Below, piece by piece: positions 1 to 7,391 of a stretch of 64,000 nt of DNA (position 1 is the first letter of the stretch; every line of letters starts with the position of its first letter). The position numbers and the translations under genes are program-made. Origin of the DNA: Nitratifractor salsuginis DSM 16511 (GTDB lineage Bacteria > Campylobacterota > Campylobacteria > Campylobacterales > Sulfurovaceae); contig NC_014935.1 of the NCBI RefSeq assembly GCF_000186245.1, positions 124,001-188,000 on the forward strand, read 5' to 3'. The notes under the pieces were generated by a model. It saw only the letters and a list, made by a program, of their open reading frames with translations, did no database searches and was not told the origin of the DNA.

Positions 1-218
1 TGAAAGAGCGCCCCCAGCATAAAGGAGAGCATCACGCCCAGGGTAAAGAGATGGGTCAGGATCAGCGCGGTCGGAGCGGCGGGATCGAGGGCTTCGGCTC
101 CCCGGGTGAGGAGCCAGAACCCTGCGGCGATCCCCCAGAGCGATCCGGCCAGGAAAAAGCGTAGCACCACCGAGATGGGTGGAGCCTGATCCAGAGAAAG
201 CCCGCTGTTTTGAAACAT
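1..218 (-). CDS. Membrane protein, NnrS/heme-copper-like, 3' part off window
   Basis: Only the first 72 codons are inside the window. They read MFQNSGLSLDQAPPISVVLR followed by two hydrophobic segments (about residues 21-40 and 52-72). The LSLDQAPPISV-LRFFL opening is one I recall from uncharacterised multi-pass proteins of denitrifying proteobacteria, near NnrS, hemerythrin and DUF2249 genes. A GGAAG Shine-Dalgarno sits 8-10 nt before the ATG. It is the last visible gene of a four-gene minus-strand set, which suggests a role in nitric oxide or redox handling. That function is inferred from context, not shown. Confidence 0.6.
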   Translation of the reverse strand, partial: MFQNSGLSLDQAPPISVVLRFFLAGSLWGIAAGFWLLTRGAEALDPAAPTALILTHLFTLGVMLSFMLGALF

Positions 219-243
219 CACATCTTCCTATCCGTCGTATGGG

Positions 244-534
244 TTATGAAAGCGATTCTGCGGCCACAAGGGCCCGGTCGAGTTCGGGATCCAGCAGCTT
301 CTCCAAATCCGCCGAATTGTCCGGGGTGATGAGAATATGCCATACCCCCTCTTCGCTGCACCGGCTCAGATGGTTGAGCCGGTGCTCCTTGGCCAGGGCC
401 AGCAGGGGCACCGGCTCTTTGCGGTGGAGCATATAGAGGTATTGCCCCCGTTCCAACTCCCGCAATATGGCGATGGCTTTTTCCAGGGGCTCGGGGTGCT
501 CCATCCTGCGGGCATCGAGCAGTTCCCGTTTCAC
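244..534 (-). CDS. DUF2249 domain protein
   Basis: A small soluble protein of 96 aa. The start is taken as the GTG at 534, which overlaps the hemerythrin stop as GTGA, because the family usually begins with the pattern LDxRxLEPPEPL and here VKRELLDARRMEHPEPLEKA starts exactly there. The middle carries the family-like stretches GQYLYMLHRKEPVPLL and EEGVWHILI. DUF2249 proteins are small redox-associated proteins often found beside hemerythrins and NO-related genes; their biochemical role is unknown. The overlap implies translational coupling to the hemerythrin gene. Confidence 0.75.
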   Translation of the reverse strand: MKRELLDARRMEHPEPLEKAIAILRELERGQYLYMLHRKEPVPLLALAKEHRLNHLSRCSEEGVWHILITPDNSADLEKLLDPELDRALVAAESLS

Positions 535-971
535 AGTTCGACCTTCTCCATCGCCTCGATGATTTGCCCTTTGTCTTCGGGCGGCAGTACCCGGTCGCAC
601 ATGGCGTAGAGCATCTGCTCCTCTTTCATATTGTGCTGCTGGAGCAGGATCATCATCGACTCCGCCAGAGAGAGATAAGTGTCACGCTCCTGCTTTTCGA
701 CCGCTTCGCCCATTTTGCCCAGCAGGCCGCGTACCTGCTCGTGTTCGAATCGCATGACCTGTGTGGGGCCCTCGGTCGAACCGGTTTTGGCTTCGAAGGC
801 GGGGAAGAGTTCCTCTTCCTCTTTTTTGAAGTGGGTGAGGGTTTCGTTGGCGAACTGCAGGAGTTTTTGTTCCGCTTCGGCCCAGTCTCCGGCCGCGACG
901 GCTTTTTCCGCTTCGGCGAAGATCGTGTCACAGGCACGATGTTCATGGGTCATATAGTTGGAAATCTGCAT
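531..971 (-). CDS. Hemerythrin HHE-domain protein
   Basis: 146 aa, predicted cytosolic four-helix hemerythrin-like protein. Candidate diiron ligands are visible as THEHRACD near the N-terminus, the HFKKEEEELFPAFE helix, RFEHEQVRGLL, and HNMKEEQMLYAM near the C-terminus. Such proteins bind O2 or NO or protect iron-sulfur clusters. The gene lies 10 bp downstream of the FmdE-like gene and overlaps the DUF2249 gene by 4 bp, so all three are probably co-transcribed. Assignment to the fold is secure; the ligand it handles is inferred from context. Confidence 0.85.
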   Translation of the reverse strand: MQISNYMTHEHRACDTIFAEAEKAVAAGDWAEAEQKLLQFANETLTHFKKEEEELFPAFEAKTGSTEGPTQVMRFEHEQVRGLLGKMGEAVEKQERDTYLSLAESMMILLQQHNMKEEQMLYAMCDRVLPPEDKGQIIEAMEKVEL

Positions 972-981
972 GGCTCCTCCT

Positions 982-1599
982 TTAGCGTGTTTCGGTGATC
1001 CGGGCGATTTTGTCCCAGAGTTCCGGAGTGGTGAGCATCGCTTCGACCCTGGCTTGCCAGAGCTCTTTGAACTTTTGCTGCTCTTCGGGGAGGGCTTCGC
1101 CTTTGAGAGACTTTTGCATCAGGGGCATCATCTCGGGGGAGCCTCCGACAACCGAAGTATCCAGCTGCAGGGTGACCGAGGCACCCGTATCCAGGCGGGT
1201 CAGGCGCAGGTCCCCCGCCACATCTCCCACACCGTAGTGCAGAAGGCCCTGCCGATTGAAGCGGCCGCCGATCCCGGTGAAGCCCCCTTCATCCCCGGCG
1301 CCGCAGATAAAGGCGGCTACGTTGCCGATGACCCCGGTCACCCCCTCACTCTTGGCTTCACGGAGCTCGATGCGGATTTCGCTCCGTGTCGGGAGTGCTT
1401 CGGTCCCGTAAAGGGCTTCGATCCCACGGTAGGTCATCAGAAAAGCCCCGGCGACCGTCGGGCAGGAGTGGCCGGCCAGCTTGACGCAGTCGAGATAGAG
1501 GATCTCCACGATCCCCTCCTCAAACGCTCCGAGAAAATCCCCGAGGGGATCGTAGAGGCGGAAAGCGGGTGCACGGTCAAAAAAAGCGGGATAGTTCAT
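982..1599 (-). CDS. FmdE-like conserved protein, NO/redox cluster
   Basis: 205 aa, first gene of the minus-strand set. The segment YLDCVKLAGHSCPTVAGAFL resembles the metal-binding HxCP motif of the formylmethanofuran dehydrogenase subunit E family, and GNVAAFICGAGDEGGFTGIG follows. I recall similar proteins beside NnrS, hemerythrin and DUF2249 genes in denitrifiers. No membrane segment or signal peptide is visible, so it should be cytosolic. Its biochemical role is unknown; a link to nitrosative or metal stress is inferred from neighbours and from the palindrome just upstream. Confidence 0.6.
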   Translation of the reverse strand: MNYPAFFDRAPAFRLYDPLGDFLGAFEEGIVEILYLDCVKLAGHSCPTVAGAFLMTYRGIEALYGTEALPTRSEIRIELREAKSEGVTGVIGNVAAFICGAGDEGGFTGIGGRFNRQGLLHYGVGDVAGDLRLTRLDTGASVTLQLDTSVVGGSPEMMPLMQKSLKGEALPEEQQKFKELWQARVEAMLTTPELWDKIARITETR

Positions 1600-1628
1600 T
1601 CTTTCATCCTTTTAATCATTGATACTAT

Positions 1629-1646
1629 TGTAACATCGGTGTTACA
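1629..1646. promoter_or_regulatory. CRP/FNR-type palindrome TGTAACA-N4-TGTTACA
   Basis: Perfect 7-bp inverted arms TGTAACA and TGTTACA separated by TCGG, lying 30-47 bp before the FmdE-like start and between divergent genes. Arm length and N4 spacer match CRP/FNR-superfamily operators; Campylobacter NssR uses a related TTAAC-N4-GTTAA site. On the minus strand TACAAT overlaps the site and could be a -10. Regulation of the hemerythrin/DUF2249 set by an NO- or O2-responsive factor is inference. Confidence 0.55.
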
Positions 1647-1709
1647 TCCGAGGAGATGATGCGGATCAATGTCTCAGTATTTTATGATAAAATTCCTTTG
1701 AAACCAGAG

Positions 1710-1715
1710 TAAAAT
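1710..1715 (+). promoter_or_regulatory. Probable -10 element (TAAAAT) of ferredoxin gene
   Basis: TAAAAT lies about 23 bp before the start codon of the ferredoxin gene and sits inside a 13-bp palindrome (GAGTA-AAA-TACTC, 1707-1719). No convincing -35 is visible, which is usual in Campylobacterota. Confidence 0.45.
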
Positions 1716-1737
1716 ACTCAGATTTAAAGGAGTCCAA

Positions 1738-2118
1738 ATGACCACACCCGGTATGCCTCAACCCGCCTACTACATCTTCAAGTGCCAGCAGAGTGCCCCT
1801 CCGGGGATGCCCAAGCCCAGCTGCGTGCGCCAGGATGACCCCGAGAGCCAGCAGCTCTTCCAATACCTTGCCCAGCAGCTGATGATGAAAGGGATCATCG
1901 GGACGGTCCAGCCGGTGCAGACCGGATGCCTCGGCCGATGCCAGCAGGGCCCGGTGATGCTGGTCGAACCCGGCCATACGATGTATGTCAACCTCAACAA
2001 AGAGAAGATCGACCGGATCATCGAAGAGCATATCCTCGGCGGCAAAGTGGTCGAAGAGTATGTGATCCCCGAAGAGTTCTGGGGAGAGCCGGTCGCTCCG
2101 GCCGAGATGGTGCGCTAA
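1738..2118 (+). CDS. Thioredoxin-like [2Fe-2S] ferredoxin
   Basis: 126 aa, cytosolic. Cysteines at 16, 29, 64 and 68 form the C-x12-C and C-x3-C ligand pattern of thioredoxin-fold [2Fe-2S] ferredoxins (Aquifex Fd4 type). The same fold occurs in NuoE, but here it stands alone as an electron carrier. A strong AAAGGAG lies just before the ATG. The partner enzyme is unknown. The gene is followed by a GC hairpin with a T run and is probably monocistronic. Confidence 0.85.
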   Translation: MTTPGMPQPAYYIFKCQQSAPPGMPKPSCVRQDDPESQQLFQYLAQQLMMKGIIGTVQPVQTGCLGRCQQGPVMLVEPGHTMYVNLNKEKIDRIIEEHILGGKVVEEYVIPEEFWGEPVAPAEMVR

Positions 2119-2147
2119 GCAGTCTTGGGACGGGAAAGCGTCGTCGC

Positions 2148-2173
2148 GGGAGGGAGCACACGCCTCCCCTTTT
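2148..2173 (+). terminator. Rho-independent terminator after ferredoxin gene
   Basis: GGGAGG (2148-2153) pairs with CCTCCC (2163-2168) across a 9-nt loop and is followed by CTTTT. It lies 30 bp after the ferredoxin stop. Confidence 0.55.
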
Positions 2174-2175
2174 GT

Positions 2176-2228
2176 TATAATAGAAAGTAAAAGAGAGGTT
2201 TGTCCTGACAGATTTCTCTTTTACTTTC
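2176..2228 (+). promoter_or_regulatory. panD promoter with 14-bp leader inverted repeat
   Basis: TATAAT (2176-2181) is a consensus -10. Immediately downstream, GAAAGTAAAAGAGA (2183-2196) and its exact reverse complement (2215-2228) form a 14-bp stem with an 18-nt loop. The hairpin would occupy the start of the panD transcript, ending 11 nt before the Shine-Dalgarno AAAGGGG. It may be an mRNA stabiliser, an operator or a translational control element. Confidence 0.5.
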
Positions 2229-2247
2229 CAAATGAAAAAGGGGCATA

Positions 2248-2616
2248 ATGCAGATTACGATGCTGCACAGCAAGATCCATCGTGCGACCGTCACCGACGC
2301 TAACCTCAACTATGTGGGGTCCATCACCATCGACCGCAAGCTTCTGGAGGCTGCCGGGATGCGGGTGGGACAGAAGGTGGACATCGTCAATGTCAACAAC
2401 GGTGAGCGCTTCTCTACCTACATCATCCCGGGAGAAGCGGGCAAGCGGGAGATCTGCCTCAACGGTGCTGCTGCCCGGAAGGTCCATCAGGGTGACAAGA
2501 TCATCATCATCGCCTATGCCCAGATGAATGAGGAGGAGGCCGATCGCTTCCAACCCAAAATCGTGATTCTCAACGACGACAATACGATCGCCCAGGCTTT
2601 CGAGGGTCTGGAGTAG
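2248..2616 (+). CDS. panD: Aspartate 1-decarboxylase
   Basis: 122 aa, the usual PanD length. It makes beta-alanine from L-aspartate for pantothenate and CoA. The proenzyme self-cleaves between Gly24 and Ser25, seen here in NYVGSITID; Ser25 becomes the pyruvoyl cofactor. The active-site Lys9 ([10 protein letters not shown]) and the RFSTYIIPG and NGAAARKV segments are present. AAAGGGG precedes the ATG. ybaB follows after 12 bp, so the two are probably co-transcribed. Confidence 0.97.
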   Translation: MQITMLHSKIHRATVTDANLNYVGSITIDRKLLEAAGMRVGQKVDIVNVNNGERFSTYIIPGEAGKREICLNGAAARKVHQGDKIIIIAYAQMNEEEADRFQPKIVILNDDNTIAQAFEGLE

Positions 2617-2628
2617 AAAGGAAGAGGG

Positions 2629-2946
2629 ATGTTTGAAGGTTTGGATCTGAGCAATATGGGCAAAATGATGGAGCAGCTCCAGGAGAAGGCCAAAGAGCTG
2701 CAGGAGAAATCCAAAGAGACCATCCTCACCGCCAAAGGGGGCGGCGGAATGGTGCAGGTCAGCGCCAATGGAGCGGGAGAGATCGTGGATATCACCATCG
2801 ATGATTCCCTGCTCGAGGACAAAGAGTCCCTGCAGATCCTCCTGATCAGCACCATCAACGATGTGCTCAAGATGGTTGAGGACAATAAAAAATCCCAGGC
2901 GATGGGGATGTTCGGCGGGCTCAACCCCTTCGGCGGCGGCGCATGA
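2629..2946 (+). CDS. ybaB: YbaB/EbfC nucleoid-associated protein
   Basis: 105 aa DNA-binding protein. A long N-terminal amphipathic helix ([17 protein letters not shown]) is followed by the conserved [19 protein letters not shown] strand region and a Gly/Met-rich tail ([13 protein letters not shown]). In many bacteria it follows dnaX or recR; here it lies between panD and an ankyrin gene, and its stop overlaps the next ATG by 4 bp. Confidence 0.93.
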   Translation: MFEGLDLSNMGKMMEQLQEKAKELQEKSKETILTAKGGGGMVQVSANGAGEIVDITIDDSLLEDKESLQILLISTINDVLKMVEDNKKSQAMGMFGGLNPFGGGA

Positions 2947-3491
2947 GCCCCTCGGGAAAGACCCGGCAGCTTCTCGAGGCGATCGAACGGGATAATCTGG
3001 TCGAGATCCGCAAGCTCCTGGCAAGCGGTGAGATCGATCTGAACGGCGAAGTGACGATCGGAGAAGAGTACGGTCTGGATGATCCCGATGAGATCCCTCT
3101 GCTTTTTTATGTCATTATGCGCGGGATCAGCCCCGAGGCGCTGGATTTGCTCCTCGATGCCGGATTGGATCTTAACTTCACCAACCGGGAGGGGCTGGGG
3201 GCCATCGACATCGCCATCAAATACCGGCGTCACGATATCGTGCGGCGCTGCAAAGAGGCGGGTATCAGTCTCAGTGAGAGCCGGAGAAAAAGCGGGATGA
3301 CCCCTTTGATGCTGGCGGCGGCTTTTAATGATGTGGAGATGGTCCGATACCTGATGGAAGAGGGGGCGGAGATCAACGCGGTGGACAAATACGGTATGAC
3401 CGCCCTCGACTATGCGAGAAAGATGGGTCAGGGGAAGGTCAAAGAGTTTTTGGAGAGTGTCGGAGCGGTTCATCAGCTTTATGACGATTGA
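2943..3491 (+). CDS. Ankyrin-repeat protein
   Basis: 182 aa, no signal peptide. Ankyrin-type repeats are visible as [24 protein letters not shown] (about residues 66-90) and [20 protein letters not shown] followed by [17 protein letters not shown] (about 118-165). It should be a cytosolic protein-binding scaffold. ATGA overlap with ybaB implies coupling. The partner is unknown. Tandem-repeat DNA begins 8 bp after its stop codon. Confidence 0.88.
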   Translation: MSPSGKTRQLLEAIERDNLVEIRKLLASGEIDLNGEVTIGEEYGLDDPDEIPLLFYVIMRGISPEALDLLLDAGLDLNFTNREGLGAIDIAIKYRRHDIVRRCKEAGISLSESRRKSGMTPLMLAAAFNDVEMVRYLMEEGAEINAVDKYGMTALDYARKMGQGKVKEFLESVGAVHQLYDD

Positions 3492-3498
3492 GGGAGAT

Positions 3499-3543
3499 AG
3501 TCGCAAGTCGCAAGCACGGGGCTTCGCCCCTCACGTCGCAAGA
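3499..3543. repeat. Dispersed AGTCGCAAG/hairpin repeat, copy 1
   Basis: Two direct AGTCGCA units, then a GGGGC-TTC-GCCCC hairpin (3518-3530), then another GTCGCAAG. The same structure recurs at 10942-10985 and, inverted, at 57689-57725. Non-coding, between the ankyrin gene and rnhB. Confidence 0.85.
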
Positions 3544-3560
3544 TAGAGAGTGCCGAGAGA

Positions 3561-3598
3561 TTCGGTTACTCGGTTGCTCATTACTCGGTTACTCATTA
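3561..3598. repeat. Tandem array, ACTCGGTT family
   Basis: About five degenerate copies of the 8-bp unit CGGTTACT, with ATT/GCTCATT variants. The same family occurs at 6221, 6466, 11081, 20985 and 40997. The rest of 3492-3789 is purine-rich and non-coding, with hairpins CCGCC-tttt-GGCGG (3608-3621) and GAAGATCGA-N6-TCGATCTTC (3710-3733) upstream of rnhB. Confidence 0.85.
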
Positions 3599-3789
3599 AA
3601 AAATACCCCGCCTTTTGGCGGAGAGGCTCTTTACTTTGCTATAAAAAAGGGAAACGAAAGAGAGGAAAACAAGGAAAATCTCTTTCAGCTAGAAAAACAA
3701 GGAGTTTCCGAAGATCGACCCGCATCGATCTTCCTACACTGTAAGTATAGGATAGGCTTCTAAACCGTCAACCAACGGGGGGTAAATCG

Positions 3790-4407
3790 GTGGTTAATCA
3801 TTCAAAAAAAGTGCGAAATCTTTTCACGGACGGGGAGGAAGAGGCCTTTACCCTTTGCGGGATCGACGAAGCGGGCAGGGGCCCTCTGGCGGGTCCTCTG
3901 GTAGTAGCGGGGGTGATCCTGCTGCGCCGGATCAACGGATTGCAAGATTCCAAAAGGCTCAGTGCCCAGGAGCGGGAAAAGCTCTACGGGCGGATCGTGG
4001 AGCGCAGCCGTTATCACCTGGTCATCATCGAAGCATCGCGGATCGATGACTGGGGAATCTCCCGGTGTCTGCGAAAGGCGTTGGAGGAGATCGTGGAAGT
4101 CCTGGGAGGAGAGGGGGTGCATTTCCTCTTCGATGGAAACAGCCGCTACGGGGTGCCGGGGATCGCGACGATGGTCAAAGCCGACGGCAAGGTCAAAGAG
4201 GTCAGCGCCGCCAGCATCCTGGCCAAGGTGACCCGGGATCGGATCATGGAGGCGCTGGCCCGTGAATATCCCGAGTACGGCTTCGAAGAGCATAAAGGCT
4301 ACGGCACCGCCCGGCATCTCGAAGCGATCGAGCGTTTCGGGTGTTGCCCGATCCATCGCCGGAGCTTTCAGGTCAAAAAATTCTCCAAAACTCCGACACT
4401 CTTCTAA
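3790..4407 (+). CDS. rnhB: Ribonuclease HII
   Basis: 205 aa; cleaves the RNA strand of RNA-DNA hybrids and single ribonucleotides in DNA. The catalytic block CGIDEAGRGPLAGPLVVAGV is at residues 23-42, KVTRDRIM and EHKGYGTARH follow, and HRRSF is near the C-terminus. The GTG at 3790 is preceded by a GGGGGG stretch, and no better start is seen. It converges on modC with a 4-bp overlap of stops. Confidence 0.96.
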   Translation: MVNHSKKVRNLFTDGEEEAFTLCGIDEAGRGPLAGPLVVAGVILLRRINGLQDSKRLSAQEREKLYGRIVERSRYHLVIIEASRIDDWGISRCLRKALEEIVEVLGGEGVHFLFDGNSRYGVPGIATMVKADGKVKEVSAASILAKVTRDRIMEALAREYPEYGFEEHKGYGTARHLEAIERFGCCPIHRRSFQVKKFSKTPTLF

Positions 4408-5441
4408 GGATAGAGAAGCAGTTTTTCGGGAGGGAGGCGGAGATGCAGCTCTCTCTTCTCCCCCGGGGTCCGCATACGGCTCTCGCGCACTTCCAGGATT
4501 TCTCCATTGCCCAATCGGGCTCTCCAGAGGGTTCCTCCCGGTTCGGAAAAGGCTTCCGCCGGGAGGGTGAAGATATCGCTTCCCTCTTCATTCTCCGTAA
4601 TCTCGATCGATTCGGGTCGGATGGCGCAGAGGCTGGGTTCTTGAGTTGGCGGTGTTTCGTGGAAATATAGAGGGTGGGAGAGGCCGGCTACCCGGACAAT
4701 TCGATCTTCCGGCTCCCAGGATTCGATCTTCAAGAAATTCCGCACCCCGAGATAGCGGGCGGTCTGGGCATCGTGGGGATGTTCCCAAAGCTGGGTGGGT
4801 GTCCCCTCCTGGCGAATGGTCCCGTCGATGATGAGGTGGAGCCGATCGGCCAGGGCGAAAGCCTCCTGCATATCGTGGGTGATGATGAGCATGGCGGTCC
4901 CGTCGATCTCCTGGAGGGATCGAGTCAGGTGCCAAAGCTCCCGACGCAGAGCGGGGTCGAGGGCGCTGAAGGGTTCATCCAGAAGCAGCAGCTCTGGTTT
5001 GGGGGCCAGGGCCCGCACCAGGGCGACCCGCTGACGCTCTCCGCCGCTGAGGGTTTCGGGGCGGCGATCGAGCAGCGGAGCGATGCCGGTGGCATCGATG
5101 AGGTGTTTCAGGTGCGTTTCATATCCGGCCCCGGAGCGTTTGCGGGCTTTGAGCCCGTAGCGCAAGTTCTCTTCGACACTCAAGTGGGGGAAGAGGGCCA
5201 GATGCTGGGGCAGGTAGCCAAAGCCCCGCTCCTCGACGGCACGGTGGGAAATCTCCTCTCCCTTGAAGAGAATGCGCCCTTTTTGGGGTGTCTCCAATCC
5301 GAGGATCATCCGAAGCAGGGTGCTCTTCCCCGCTCCGGAGGGGCCCAGCAGGGCGTGGGCCGCTCCCGCGGGAAGGCTCAGATCAATGGGCCCCAGATGG
5401 AAGGATCCGGCTTGGCCCTCCACGCCCTCCAGGCGGATCAC
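4404..5441 (-). CDS. modC: Molybdate-type ABC transporter ATPase
   Basis: 345 aa ATP-hydrolysing subunit. Walker A GPSGAGKST (33-41), a Q-loop LPQH, signature LSGGERQRVAL, Walker B ELLLLDEPFSALD and H-loop ITHD are all present. A C-terminal region of about 100 residues may bind regulatory oxyanion (TOBE-like). It overlaps modB by 4 bp, so the two are translationally coupled. Molybdate or tungstate specificity is assigned from the modA-like partner and gene order. Confidence 0.85.
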   Translation of the reverse strand: MIRLEGVEGQAGSFHLGPIDLSLPAGAAHALLGPSGAGKSTLLRMILGLETPQKGRILFKGEEISHRAVEERGFGYLPQHLALFPHLSVEENLRYGLKARKRSGAGYETHLKHLIDATGIAPLLDRRPETLSGGERQRVALVRALAPKPELLLLDEPFSALDPALRRELWHLTRSLQEIDGTAMLIITHDMQEAFALADRLHLIIDGTIRQEGTPTQLWEHPHDAQTARYLGVRNFLKIESWEPEDRIVRVAGLSHPLYFHETPPTQEPSLCAIRPESIEITENEEGSDIFTLPAEAFSEPGGTLWRARLGNGEILEVRESRMRTPGEKRELHLRLPPEKLLLYP

Positions 5442-6211
5442 AATCCGCTCCTGCTCAGCAGCCGCCGGGTTAGGAAGAGGGCGCTCAGCCCGATAGCGAC
5501 CAGGATCAGGATCAGTACTGCGGTTCCCCGGATATCGGCGTTCTCGAGACGCAAATAGATGGCGATGGGGAGGGTCTCGGTGCGCATGGCCATCGTGCCG
5601 GCTACGGTGATGGTGGCGCCAAACTCCCCCAGGGCCTTGGCCCAGCTCAGGATCGTGGCGGCCACCAGCCCCCGTCTTGCCAGCGGGAGGGTGACGCTGC
5701 GCAGCACATAGCCCGGCGCGGCCCCCAATGTGCGTGCGGTGGACTCCAGCTCCTCCGGCACTTCGTCAAAGGCGCTCTTGACCAGGCGGACGCTGACGCC
5801 CAAAATGGTGACGAACTGTGCCAAGACGATTCCGGCGAAGGCGAAGACGAAGGTGATGAGGTGCTCCTGGATCCATTCGCCGGCGGGGTTGTTGAAGAAG
5901 ATCAGCAGCATCGCTCCCAGGGCGGCGGGAGAGACGATCATCGGAAACTCCAGTAGTGTATCGATAAGCTCCCGCCCCCGGAAACGATAGCGGGAGAGGG
6001 CATAGCCGGCGGGGATCGCCAGGCTCATCGCCAGCAGCGTCGCCAGCGTCGCCGCCTCCAGGCTGATACGGATCGAAAAGAGGGTACGCTCGGAGCGCAA
6101 AGTTTCGAGCAGGCTCTTTGGCGAGAGGAAATACCCCAGACTGAGGATCAAGCCTCCATAGAGCAGGAGGACGAAGAGGGCGGCGACGATCGTCTTTTTT
6201 CGGAAATCCAT
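5438..6211 (-). CDS. modB: Molybdate-type ABC transporter permease
   Basis: 257 aa inner-membrane permease with about six hydrophobic segments. The EAA-type coupling loop is visible as ELESTARTLGAAPGYVLRSV, followed by LPLARRGLVAA. No Shine-Dalgarno is visible before the ATG; 10 bp upstream the sequence becomes a tandem-repeat array that separates it from modA, so the original modABC operon seems to have been interrupted. Confidence 0.85.
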   Translation of the reverse strand: MDFRKKTIVAALFVLLLYGGLILSLGYFLSPKSLLETLRSERTLFSIRISLEAATLATLLAMSLAIPAGYALSRYRFRGRELIDTLLEFPMIVSPAALGAMLLIFFNNPAGEWIQEHLITFVFAFAGIVLAQFVTILGVSVRLVKSAFDEVPEELESTARTLGAAPGYVLRSVTLPLARRGLVAATILSWAKALGEFGATITVAGTMAMRTETLPIAIYLRLENADIRGTAVLILILVAIGLSALFLTRRLLSRSGL

Positions 6212-6220
6212 AGGGAATAA

Positions 6221-6330
6221 TTAGTAACCGAGTAACCGAGTAACCGAGTAACCGAGTAACCGAGCAACCGAGTAATGAGTAATCGAATAACCGGATAGTG
6301 AGGAGTGGGGAGTGAGGAGTGAGGAACCGA
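6221..6330. repeat. Tandem array: AGTAACCG, then AGTGAGG units
   Basis: About nine copies of the 8-bp unit AGTAACCG (five exact in a row) grade into a 7-bp AGTGAGG family. The array starts 10 bp before the modB start on the minus strand. It faces an inverted array at 6466-6506, and the 135 bp between them carries no convincing gene. Confidence 0.9.
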
Positions 6331-6465
6331 ATGATGAAAGTAAAATAGGTTTAGCAGGAATTGTGGTCATAATTTTCCCTCTTCTCTTTTTGAAACATAT
6401 TGTAGCACTCTGTTTGGGCCAGCAACGAGAGTTTTTCTTTCCCTTTGACTTTAAATCTCCAACGA

Positions 6466-6506
6466 TTCGGTTACTCGGTTACTCATTACTCGGTTAACCG
6501 GTTATT
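6466..6506. repeat. Tandem array, inverted partner of 6221 array
   Basis: Units CGGTTACT run in the opposite orientation to those at 6221-6330. The modA stop codon (6502-6504) lies inside the array edge, so the repeat begins exactly at the end of modA. Confidence 0.88.
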
Positions 6507-7347
6507 TGGCTATCCACCCTTTGGGCACCTTATACTCTCCCCCGACGGGTTTCTTCGCTCCGATCCATCGGAAGGCCTCTTCGGGTGAGGCGAAATAGTG
6601 GTATTTGGCGAAGATCTTCTGCCCCTGGGGAGAGAGGAGGAAATCGATGAATTTTTTGGCCAATTCGGGGTGTTTGCTGAAGCGGGAGATGGCGATGGGG
6701 ATGTAGCCGATGCGCACGAGCTGATCGCTTTTGAGGGGGATCGTTTCGATCCGGTCGGGGTTCCAGTGGCCGAAGACCCGCCAGCCGATCACCGCGTCGG
6801 CCTGGTGGAGGCTGATGGCGTTGGCGGTTTTGGAGCAGGAGGCGGTGTAGTTGACCAGGTTTTTGCGGAAGGCCTTTTTCTGTTCGGGGGTGAAGTTCTT
6901 TTCCAGAATCTCCACGGCATAGGCACCCACACAGACACCGTCGGGATTGGCGATAGCGACCCGAAGCCCGGGACGGGTCAGATCCTTCAGAGAATGGATA
7001 TTTTTTGGGTTCCCCTTTTGCACGTTGATGGCGGGGACGAGATAGACCACGATCTTTTCGGTGGAGGGGTCGACGAGCTTCTGGCGTTTGGCGATCTCCA
7101 TATAGTCCGAAGATCCGGGGAAGTAGAGATCCCCTTGGCGGCTCAGCTTCATTTGGCTGAGCACATAGCCCGAGCCGCCGAAGACCAGGTCCACCGGGAT
7201 GCCGGTTTTGGCGGTGAAGGCTTTGGCGGCCTCCTGGGTCGGGGGCTTGGAAGCGCTGCCGGCGAAGACTAGGAGACGGGGGGAGGCTCCCCAGATAGGG
7301 GAAAGAAGGAGCAACGAAAACAGGATAAATTTGACAAGATGTTTCAT
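6502..7347 (-). CDS. modA: Molybdate-type periplasmic binding protein
   Basis: 281 aa. A signal peptide (MKHLVKFILFSLLLLSPIWG, cleavage likely near residue 21) exports it to the periplasm. The mature part has the ModA-like opening LLVFAGSASKPP, FGGSGYVLSQM and GDLYFPGSSDYM. It would bind molybdate or tungstate and deliver it to the modB/modC products. A related oxyanion or metal cannot be excluded. It is separated from modB by a 290-bp repeat-filled region. Confidence 0.8.
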   Translation of the reverse strand: MKHLVKFILFSLLLLSPIWGASPRLLVFAGSASKPPTQEAAKAFTAKTGIPVDLVFGGSGYVLSQMKLSRQGDLYFPGSSDYMEIAKRQKLVDPSTEKIVVYLVPAINVQKGNPKNIHSLKDLTRPGLRVAIANPDGVCVGAYAVEILEKNFTPEQKKAFRKNLVNYTASCSKTANAISLHQADAVIGWRVFGHWNPDRIETIPLKSDQLVRIGYIPIAISRFSKHPELAKKFIDFLLSPQGQKIFAKYHYFASPEEAFRWIGAKKPVGGEYKVPKGWIAK

Positions 7348-7366
7348 CCGGATCCTTTTGTTGAAC

Positions 7367-7381
7367 TTATGATAATTATAA
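7367..7381 (-). promoter_or_regulatory. modA promoter with Fur/PerR-like 7-1-7 box
   Basis: The minus-strand -10 TATAAT (7380-7375) lies about 30 bp before the modA start. It is embedded in TTATGATAATTATAA, which differs at one position from the Bacillus PerR box. AT-rich -10 regions can mimic such boxes, so this is tentative. Confidence 0.35.
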
Positions 7382-7391
7382 TACGGGAACC

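Noticed and set aside
6312-6497. Short frame in the modA-modB gap as a gene
   Set aside because: It is made largely of repeat sequence, lacks a Shine-Dalgarno and resembles nothing known.
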